9,517 nt of DNA, taken from contig JACQSW010000054.1 of NCBI GenBank assembly GCA_016211095.1, positions 1-9,517 on the forward strand. Direction: 5' to 3'. The position numbers and the translations under genes were made by a program. Shown here in pieces: positions 5,603 to 9,517 of the stretch (position 1 is the stretch's first letter; every line of letters starts with the position of its first letter). The DNA comes from Candidatus Woesearchaeota archaeon (GTDB lineage Archaea; Nanobdellota; Nanobdellia; SCGC-AAA011-G17; GW2011-AR17). The notes beneath the pieces are model-generated. The model did no database searches. It was not told the origin of the DNA and saw nothing but the letters and a program-made list of their open reading frames with translations.

Positions 5603-6414
5603 ATTTTGCCGTAATCGTTTCGGAAAAAGATTTAGCAGGGTTAAACATCAAGGAATGCTTGATTAGGCTTCACAATTTTAAAAAATGCGGAGAAAAATTC
5701 TTAGAAAAAGACGTTTATGCGTCAAAAAATGTTAAGCTTTACACTGTCGGTGAAGAAACTGTCTTTTGCGAAAATATTGACGAAAAAATCGGGGAAGACT
5801 GCTTAGTGTTCGCTACAAGGCACCAGTCAGCTGCAGGTAAACACTCATTATCAGTCCACGTGCCCGGGAATTGGGGTAAAGCTGAATTTGGCGGAGAAAA
5901 CGGCAGGCTGTGCATTGCGCCAGCCTCACTGCTTAAACAGATGTTTCTTGAGCTTAACAAAAACAGCATAGATGGCTACGAAGTAACTTTGGAATGCACC
6001 CACCACGGCCCATTGCTAAAAAAAAAGCCTGCGATGTTCATCGAAATAGGTAGCAGCGAAGACATGTGGAAGAAAAAAATTGCGGGAGAAACAATAGCAA
6101 AAACGATAATGAACGTTCTCGCACAAGAAATCAAAAATTTCAAGACAGCCATAGCCTTAGGGTCAACACATTACCCGCCAGCATTCAACAAGGCATTGCT
6201 GAAAACAGATTTCGCGATAAGCCATATCTGCCCAAAACATATGCTCCACCTACTAACTGAAGACCTGCTTAAGCAGGCAGTTGAAAAAGCAGATAAAAAA
6301 GCAGAATTTGCCTTGTTAGACTGGAAAGGGCTTGGGCAGCACAAAAAATTTGTAACGGACTTATTAGAAAAAATAGGTTTACCCTACCAAAGAACGCATA
6401 ATCTTCCAGGCTAA
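5599..6414 (+). CDS. dtdA: D-aminoacyl-tRNA deacylase, archaeal type (DTD2)
   Basis: 271 residues, close to the usual family length. The enzyme hydrolyses the ester bond of D-aminoacyl-tRNAs, freeing tRNA and keeping D-amino acids out of translation. Signature motifs appear in order: FATRHQSAAGKHSLSVHVPG (71-90), ECTHHGP (132-138), FIEIGSSEDMW (147-157), the GSTHYPP segment (188-194) and LDWKGL (240-245). The repeated His residues (H75, H87, H135, H136, H191) are typical of this metal-dependent family, which is found in archaea and plants and is distinct from bacterial/eukaryotic DTD1. The ATG overlaps the upstream stop by four bases, fixing the start and coupling translation to the 145-residue gene. 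It is the last gene of the mscS-like cluster, and uL11 begins from its own promoter 57 bases later. Confidence 0.93.
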   Translation: MNFAVIVSEKDLAGLNIKECLIRLHNFKKCGEKFLEKDVYASKNVKLYTVGEETVFCENIDEKIGEDCLVFATRHQSAAGKHSLSVHVPGNWGKAEFGGENGRLCIAPASLLKQMFLELNKNSIDGYEVTLECTHHGPLLKKKPAMFIEIGSSEDMWKKKIAGETIAKTIMNVLAQEIKNFKTAIALGSTHYPPAFNKALLKTDFAISHICPKHMLHLLTEDLLKQAVEKADKKAEFALLDWKGLGQHKKFVTDLLEKIGLPYQRTHNLPG

Positions 6415-6433
6415 AAAAGGGTTAGCCGAAAAA

Positions 6434-6441
6434 CTTATAAA
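6434..6441 (+). promoter_or_regulatory. TATA box for the uL11 gene
   Basis: CTTATAAA, preceded by the A-rich CGAAAAA, lies about 34 bases before ATG 6472, predicting a leader of under ten bases. No Shine-Dalgarno sequence is present. Confidence 0.6.
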
Positions 6442-6471
6442 CCAACCACCTCAACCATTAAAAGAAAAAAA

Positions 6472-7227
6472 ATGGGAAAAGAAAAAGTAAATGCCCTAAT
6501 AGAAGGCGGAAAAGCCTCAGCAGCGCCACCACTAGGCCCATCACTAGGGCCTTTAGGCATAAACATAGGCGAAGTAATCAAAAAAATCAACGAAAAAACT
6601 GCTGCGTTCAAGGGAATGAAAGTCCCAGTAAAAATAACAGTTGACACCTCCACCAAAGAATTCGAGATAGAAATTGGAACTCCGCCAGTCTCACAATTAA
6701 TAAAAAAAGAGCTAAACCTAGAAAAAGGCTCAGGAACCCCGCATAGCAACAAGCTCGGCAACCTAGCTATAGAACAAGCCATAAAAGTGGCATTAATGAA
6801 AAAAGATTCTATGTACGTTAAAGATTTAAAAGCAGCTGTCAAAAACGTGGTAGGGTCTGCGCACTCATTAGGGATACTCATTGAAGGAAAAAAAGCGATA
6901 GACATAAACAGCGAGATAGACAAAGGCGTATACGACAAAGAAATAAAAGCAGCAAAAACAGAAGTTGACCTAGAAAAACAAAAAAGGCTAGCAAAAGAAC
7001 TAAGTGAAGTGCAAGAAACTTACAAGAAAGAACTGGAAAGAATCGCTAAAGAACAAGCAGAAAAAGAAGCAGCCGCAGCCGCAGCCAAACCAGCTGCAGC
7101 AGCAGGCGAAGAAACAAAAGCAGGCGAAGAATCCAAGAAAGAAGAAAAGAAACCGGCAACAGCTGAAAAATCGCCAGAAAAGAAAGAAGAAAAGAAACCG
7201 GCAACAGCTGAAAAGCCAAAAAAATAA
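6472..7227 (+). CDS. rpl11: Ribosomal protein uL11 with a long charged C-terminal extension
   Basis: 251 residues; archaeal uL11 is usually about 160. Residues 1-70 are the N-terminal domain with GGKASAAPPLGPSLGPLGIN (12-31), the proline-rich segment that meets elongation factors and the L10/L12 stalk base. Residues 72-142 are the C-terminal domain that binds the GTPase-associated centre of 23S rRNA. From about 145 the protein departs from the family core: a long charged helix (160-200), an Ala-rich stretch (200-212), then Lys/Glu/Pro-rich sequence containing KKEEKKPATAEK twice (222-233 and 237-248). The extension is likely disordered or coiled and exposed at the factor-binding site. Promoter and start lie immediately upstream. 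rpl1, rpl10 and rpl12, often adjacent in archaea, are not downstream here; tRNA-Pro and eL43 follow. Confidence 0.95.
   Translation: MGKEKVNALIEGGKASAAPPLGPSLGPLGINIGEVIKKINEKTAAFKGMKVPVKITVDTSTKEFEIEIGTPPVSQLIKKELNLEKGSGTPHSNKLGNLAIEQAIKVALMKKDSMYVKDLKAAVKNVVGSAHSLGILIEGKKAIDINSEIDKGVYDKEIKAAKTEVDLEKQKRLAKELSEVQETYKKELERIAKEQAEKEAAAAAAKPAAAAGEETKAGEESKKEEKKPATAEKSPEKKEEKKPATAEKPKK
7135..7214 (+). repeat. 35-base direct repeat, 45-base period, in the uL11 tail
   Basis: Two identical 35-base copies lie at 7135-7169 and 7180-7214, separated by 10 bases. The 45-base period keeps the frame and encodes KKEEKKPATAEK twice. Identity at the DNA level, including synonymous positions, points to recent tandem duplication. 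Confidence 0.9.
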
Positions 7228-7239
7228 GCGCCACACAAT

Positions 7240-7248
7240 ATTTATAAA
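7240..7248 (+). promoter_or_regulatory. TATA box for tRNA-Pro and probably the downstream genes
   Basis: ATTTATAAA predicts transcription starting near 7270, about 18 bases before the tRNA. A second TTTTAAG at 7264-7270 lies too close to the tRNA to leave a leader. No clear TATA box occurs between the tRNA and eL43. Confidence 0.6.
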
Positions 7249-7287
7249 CCAGCCCCCCACAGCTTTTAAGACTGCACACAAAGTTTA

Positions 7288-7361
7288 GGGACTGTGGGGT
7301 AGCTTGGCCATCCTTTCGGGTTTGGGACCCGACGACCCCGGTTCAAATCCGGGCAGTCCCA
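7288..7361 (+). tRNA. tRNA-Pro (anticodon TGG)
   Basis: 74 bases, no intron. The acceptor stem GGGACTG (7288-7294) pairs with CAGTCCC (7354-7360), with discriminator A 7361. The anticodon stem TCGGG/CCCGA carries loop TTTGGGA with anticodon TGG (7323-7325), which reads CCA and, by wobble, other proline codons. The T-arm CCCGG/CCGGG has loop TTCAAAT. No CCA is encoded. It sits between uL11 and eL43, 24 bases before the eL43 start codon, and may be processed out of the same transcript. Confidence 0.95.
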
Positions 7362-7385
7362 CTGAAATAATCAGAAAAAAATAAA

Positions 7386-7601
7386 ATGGCAACTAAAAAA
7401 GTTGGATCAGCAGGAAAATTCGGGGCAAGATACGGCAAGCGATTACGAGTAAAATACGCAAACATCGACAAGGCTCAAAGAATAAAACACAAATGCCCCT
7501 CTTGCACTCAAAATAAAGTTACAAGAGTAGCAATAGGAATATGGCAATGCAAGAAATGCGGCGTAAAATTCGCTGGAAAGGCTTACAAGCTTGAAGAATA
7601 A
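7386..7601 (+). CDS. rpl37ae: Ribosomal protein eL43 (L37Ae)
   Basis: 71 residues. The N-terminus TKKVGSAGKFGARYGKRLR is the family signature. A C2-C2 zinc ribbon follows: C37-x2-C40 (CPSC) and C55-x2-C58 (CKKC), inside the conserved GIWQCKKCGVKFAGKAY segment. The protein belongs to the large subunit of archaeal and eukaryotic ribosomes and is absent from bacteria. It ends soon after AGKAY, so it lacks the C-terminal tail of many archaeal homologues and is near the minimum length for the family. No promoter lies between it and the upstream tRNA-Pro, and rpoP begins only five bases after its stop, matching the conserved archaeal pairing of eL43 and rpoP. Confidence 0.95.
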   Translation: MATKKVGSAGKFGARYGKRLRVKYANIDKAQRIKHKCPSCTQNKVTRVAIGIWQCKKCGVKFAGKAYKLEE

Positions 7602-7606
7602 AAAAA

Positions 7607-7744
7607 ATGGCTAGCTATAAATGTTTTGATTGCGAAAAAGAAGTAAAATCTGATTACATAAGAAAAAAAATCAGATGCCCTTATTGCGGCAGCAAGATCC
7701 TCTACAAGGTAAGGTCCGCACATAAAATCTTAAAAGCTGAATAA
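7607..7744 (+). CDS. rpoP: DNA-directed RNA polymerase subunit Rpo12 (RpoP)
   Basis: 45 residues, normal for this very small subunit and easily missed by ORF length cut-offs. It has the zinc-binding pairs CFDC (6-9) and CPYC (24-27), followed by GSKILYKVR (28-36), the strongly conserved C-terminal half shared with eukaryotic Rpb12. Rpo12 helps assemble the Rpo3/Rpo10/Rpo11/Rpo12 platform of archaeal RNA polymerase. ATG 7607 is five bases after the eL43 stop and has no Shine-Dalgarno sequence, so coupled translation is likely. In many euryarchaea the next gene is the KEOPS subunit pcc1; here only 39 bases separate rpoP from prefoldin beta. Confidence 0.95.
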   Translation: MASYKCFDCEKEVKSDYIRKKIRCPYCGSKILYKVRSAHKILKAE

Positions 7745-7747
7745 ACA

Positions 7748-7783
7748 GGAGGAGTGGATGGGCCCATAGGAGTTTAACGTAAA
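7748..7783 (+). promoter_or_regulatory. Leader between rpoP and pfdB with two Shine-Dalgarno-like sites and a micro-ORF
   Basis: GGAGG (7748-7752) stands five bases before ATG 7758, which opens a three-codon frame, M-G-P-stop (7758-7769). A perfect 10-base palindrome ATGGGCCCAT (7758-7767) covers it. The micro-ORF stop runs into a second AGGAG (7768-7772) that serves the pfdB ATG at 7784. A ribosome could reinitiate here. The GC-rich palindrome stands out from the AT-rich surroundings. Confidence 0.45.
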
Positions 7784-8134
7784 ATGGAAGACACAAAAAA
7801 AGAAATTGAACAAAAAATCTCACAACTGCAATTACTAGAACAAAACCTGCAAAATTTTTTAATGCAAAAACAAAACTTTCAAGCCCAACTATTAGAAATA
7901 GAGAACGCCTTAGCAGAACTTGAGCATTGCAAAGGAGAAACATACAAAATCATTGGGCCAATAATGATAGCAACAGAAAAAGAGAACTTAAAAAAAGACT
8001 TAACCTCAAAAAAAGAAATTGTTGATCTACGAATAAAAAACCTCAAAAAGCAGGAAGAGCTATTAAAAGACAAAGCAAAAAAATTACAAGAAGAAGTCAT
8101 AAAGTGCCTAAAAGGAAAAAATGACAAAGAATGA
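7784..8134 (+). CDS. pfdB: Prefoldin subunit beta
   Basis: 116 residues, the typical length. The protein has two long amphipathic coiled-coil helices (about 1-48 and 65-110) joined by a beta-hairpin segment, CKGETYKIIGPIMIA (49-63), which fits the prefoldin beta signature (ALAELE, then YKIIG). Four beta subunits and two alpha subunits form the archaeal hexamer, which holds unfolded proteins in its tentacle-like coils and hands them to the thermosome. The start is chosen at ATG 7784, with AGGAG about 12 bases upstream. The UPF0147 gene overlaps the end by 14 bases in another frame, so the two are translationally coupled. Confidence 0.93.
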   Translation: MEDTKKEIEQKISQLQLLEQNLQNFLMQKQNFQAQLLEIENALAELEHCKGETYKIIGPIMIATEKENLKKDLTSKKEIVDLRIKNLKKQEELLKDKAKKLQEEVIKCLKGKNDKE

Positions 8135-8369
8135 TATTCTCGAACCAATAGAAATCCTCATGCAGATTGAAGTAGATCAAACTATCCCTAAGAATGTTAA
8201 ACAAAAAATCAGAAACGCCATCGAAGCGCTAAAAGAAGAAGACAAAGAATTAGCAATCAAAGCCAACCGGGCATTGCAAGAACTTGTCGACGTAGCAGAC
8301 GACCCAAACATACCCCCCTATGTCAGGCCCCAAATATGGAATGTGGTGAGCCTGCTAGAAGGCATATAA
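8121..8369 (+). CDS. UPF0147 family protein
   Basis: 82 residues. The hallmark is the C-terminal block DDPNIPPYVRPQIWNVVSLL (60-79), matching the conserved DPNMP/RTQIWNIVS signature of UPF0147, together with an N-terminal helix ending in VDQTIPKNVKQKIRNAIEAL (18-37). The family is small, all-helical and known from archaea; its biochemical role is not established. ATG 8121 overlaps the end of pfdB by 14 bases, so it is almost certainly translated from the same message. There is no signal peptide or membrane segment. The next gene has its own TATA box, so this is the likely end of the ribosomal/RNA polymerase cluster. Confidence 0.92.
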   Translation: MTKNDILEPIEILMQIEVDQTIPKNVKQKIRNAIEALKEEDKELAIKANRALQELVDVADDPNIPPYVRPQIWNVVSLLEGI

Positions 8370-8390
8370 AGGGGTAAGCCTATTAGCGAA

Positions 8391-8401
8391 ATATTTAAAT
8401 A
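8391..8401 (+). promoter_or_regulatory. TATA box for sepF
   Basis: ATATTTAAATA predicts transcription starting near 8423, giving a leader of about 27 bases. That leader holds AAGGGAGG (8427-8434), one of the few clear Shine-Dalgarno sequences in the window, though 15 bases before the ATG is longer than usual. Confidence 0.6.
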
Positions 8402-8449
8402 CTTAGAACAATTTTTTAGAAAAACAAAGGGAGGAAAACATTAAAAAAA

Positions 8450-8866
8450 ATGAAACAAGCGCTTCTAAAACTTAAAGACAAAATAATTGGTGTAACAAAA
8501 GGTTACGATTACCCAGACGAATTCGGTGAGGATTACCTAGAAATTGACGGTGAATCAAAACCACAAATAAAACAAAAAGTTGTAGTAAAACCGTTCGTGA
8601 TACACGAATTCTCTGACATAAAACCAACTTTGGACTCATTAAGGGAAGGGTACACTATCTCCTTAATAAATATAAAGCCGCTAAAAAGCAAGGACCTAAT
8701 AGAGCTAAAAAGGGTTGTTAACAAGCTAAAAAAGACTTGCGACGCTATCGGCGGAGACATAGCTGGATTCGGGGAAGACTGGCTCGTTGTAACACCTGGT
8801 TTTGCTGAGGTTTACAGGAATCAGCAAACGGAAACGATAAAAGAAGACCCCTCAATTAAAGAGTAA
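8450..8866 (+). CDS. sepF: SepF-like cell division protein (DUF552)
   Basis: 138 residues. The N-terminal MKQALLKLKDKIIGVTKG can form an amphipathic helix that anchors to the membrane. A flexible acidic linker (20-40) leads to the globular SepF core (45-123): VKPFVIHEFSDI, then LREGYTISLINIKPL, the ELKRVVNKLK helix, and the closing GGDIAGFGEDWLVVTPGFAEV. In archaea that use FtsZ, SepF dimers tether FtsZ to the membrane at mid-cell. Its presence implies FtsZ-based division in this organism, although ftsZ is not in the window. The gene has its own TATA box and an AAGGGAGG site in its leader. The zpr1-like gene follows after 36 bases from a separate promoter. Confidence 0.9.
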   Translation: MKQALLKLKDKIIGVTKGYDYPDEFGEDYLEIDGESKPQIKQKVVVKPFVIHEFSDIKPTLDSLREGYTISLINIKPLKSKDLIELKRVVNKLKKTCDAIGGDIAGFGEDWLVVTPGFAEVYRNQQTETIKEDPSIKE

Positions 8867-8867
8867 A

Positions 8868-8877
8868 TTATTTAAAT
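8868..8877 (+). promoter_or_regulatory. TATA box for the ZPR1-like gene
   Basis: TTATTTAAAT starts two bases after the sepF stop and is centred about 30 bases before ATG 8903. The short gap to the ATG is almost purely pyrimidine, with no Shine-Dalgarno sequence, so the transcript is probably leaderless. Confidence 0.65.
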
Positions 8878-8902
8878 TCTTCTTTCTCCTTTTTCTCTTT
8901 TA

Positions 8903-9424
8903 ATGGACAAAATAGAACACGAAGTGTGCCCCCTCTGCAAAAATAAAACGCTAACCCTCATCGAGGATGAGATGGACATACCGTATTTTGGGAAAACTTT
9001 TTTGTTTTCGATGAATTGCTCCAGCTGCCATTATGAGATGAGCGACGTTGAGGCAGCTGAACAAAAAAACCCGTGCAAAATAACTTTCACCCTCGAAAAA
9101 GAGGAAGACCTTAAAGTTAGAGTCGTCAAATCTTCTCAAGCAACAGTTAAAGTGCCTCAGCTAAAGATGTCGGTAACTCCTGGCCCAAGCTCAGTAGGCT
9201 ACATCTCCAATATTGAAGGCGTGATTGACAGGTTTGTAAAAGTTATAGAAGGGGAGCGAGACACAACAGAGGAAGATGATGTAAGGAAGCATGCGAAGAA
9301 TCTTCTAAAGAAAATAAGGAAAGCAAAATGGGGTGAGCTACCACTCAAAATAATCATTGAAGATCCATCAGGCAATTCTGCTATAATCTCTGAAAAAGCA
9401 GAAATAACCCCTCTTAAAAAATAA
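8903..9424 (+). CDS. ZPR1-type zinc finger protein
   Basis: 173 residues, single-repeat archaeal form; eukaryotic ZPR1 has two copies of the module. The zinc ribbon uses C9-x2-C12 (CPLC) and C39-x2-C42 (CSSC), with the diagnostic IPYFGKTFLFSMNCSSCHYE (26-45) between them. The following beta domain has EEDLKVRVVKSSQATVKVP (67-85) and TPGPSSVGYISNIEGVIDR (92-110), both typical. A charged helix (120-141) and a short beta tail end the protein. Eukaryotic ZPR1 binds translation factor eEF1A and aids its folding; a matching role with archaeal aEF1A is plausible but inferred. ATG 8903 is fixed by the leaderless promoter spacing. Confidence 0.9.
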   Translation: MDKIEHEVCPLCKNKTLTLIEDEMDIPYFGKTFLFSMNCSSCHYEMSDVEAAEQKNPCKITFTLEKEEDLKVRVVKSSQATVKVPQLKMSVTPGPSSVGYISNIEGVIDRFVKVIEGERDTTEEDDVRKHAKNLLKKIRKAKWGELPLKIIIEDPSGNSAIISEKAEITPLKK

Positions 9425-9517
9425 TTCTGGCGCCTTAAACTAAGCCAATATGTTTATATATTAAAAATGCCTATAAAAAATTGTGATATTAACGTTAACG
9501 TTATTAATCAGTATGTC
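9425..9517 (+). promoter_or_regulatory. Control region of a gene beyond the window, with a 14-bp palindrome
   Basis: Two TATA-like elements lie here, TTTATATATTA (9453-9463) and CTATAAAA (9471-9478). TAACGTTAACGTTA (9490-9503) is a perfect 14-base palindrome made of two AACGTT units, and sits where either TATA box would place transcription start. An ATG at 9513-9515 could open a gene that continues past the edge. The layout resembles a repressor operator over a promoter, but the downstream gene is not visible. Confidence 0.45.

Noticed and set aside
7135..7214. Repeat considered as part of a CRISPR or mobile element
   Set aside because: Only two copies, in frame inside a coding region, with no spacers or flanking target duplication; it is a protein tandem repeat.
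6435..7281. Several minus-strand open frames opposite uL11, and an 94-codon plus-strand frame at 7004
   Set aside because: These are antisense or frame-shifted shadows of the A-rich repetitive uL11 tail, made of low-complexity Phe/Ser/Cys or Lys/Gln runs.

Overview
The window is a piece of an archaeal chromosome with low GC and dense gene packing. Archaeal markers are unambiguous: RNA polymerase subunit Rpo12/RpoP, ribosomal protein eL43, archaeal-type uL11, prefoldin beta, UPF0147, an archaeal D-aminoacyl-tRNA deacylase (DTD2/DtdA), archaeal SepF, a ZPR1-type zinc finger protein, and an initiator tRNA with two bulge-helix-bulge introns. TATA-like boxes about 26 bases before many start codons suggest that much of the mRNA is leaderless or nearly so. 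Compact genes, small families and a multi-intron tRNA suggest a DPANN-type lineage, but this is inference; the window has no rRNA or other decisive taxonomic marker.

Layout. Bases 1-157 (minus) hold a 39-codon ORF and the first 20 codons of a further gene that leaves the window, each with a strong Shine-Dalgarno sequence. Bases 388-1050 (plus) encode a protein of unknown function with three 19-residue solenoid-like repeats. A small membrane protein (1072-1335, minus) and a large N-glycosylation-rich surface protein (1423-3228, plus) diverge from back-to-back TATA boxes. A DHH/DHHA1 phosphoesterase (3247-4299) follows the surface protein closely.

Bases 4386-4567 are the most unusual part. They hold an initiator tRNA-Met gene interrupted at two non-anticodon positions (9/10 and 53/54), flanked by a 17-bp leader/trailer inverted repeat and ended by a T-tract. 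After it come a minimal MscS-like channel, an unrecognised 145-residue protein and dtdA, closely packed (4610-6414).

Bases 6472-8369 are information-processing genes: uL11 with a long charged tail, tRNA-Pro(TGG), eL43, rpoP (45 residues), prefoldin beta and UPF0147. The last five are tightly packed and could be one transcript. sepF (cell division) and a ZPR1-like gene follow, each with its own TATA box. The final 90 bases hold two TATA-like elements and a perfect 14-bp palindrome, and look like the control region of a gene beyond the window.

Together the genes cover translation, transcription, protein folding, translation quality control and cell division, with a cell-surface module on the left side. 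I saw no CRISPR array, insertion sequence, transposase, integrase or toxin-antitoxin pair.
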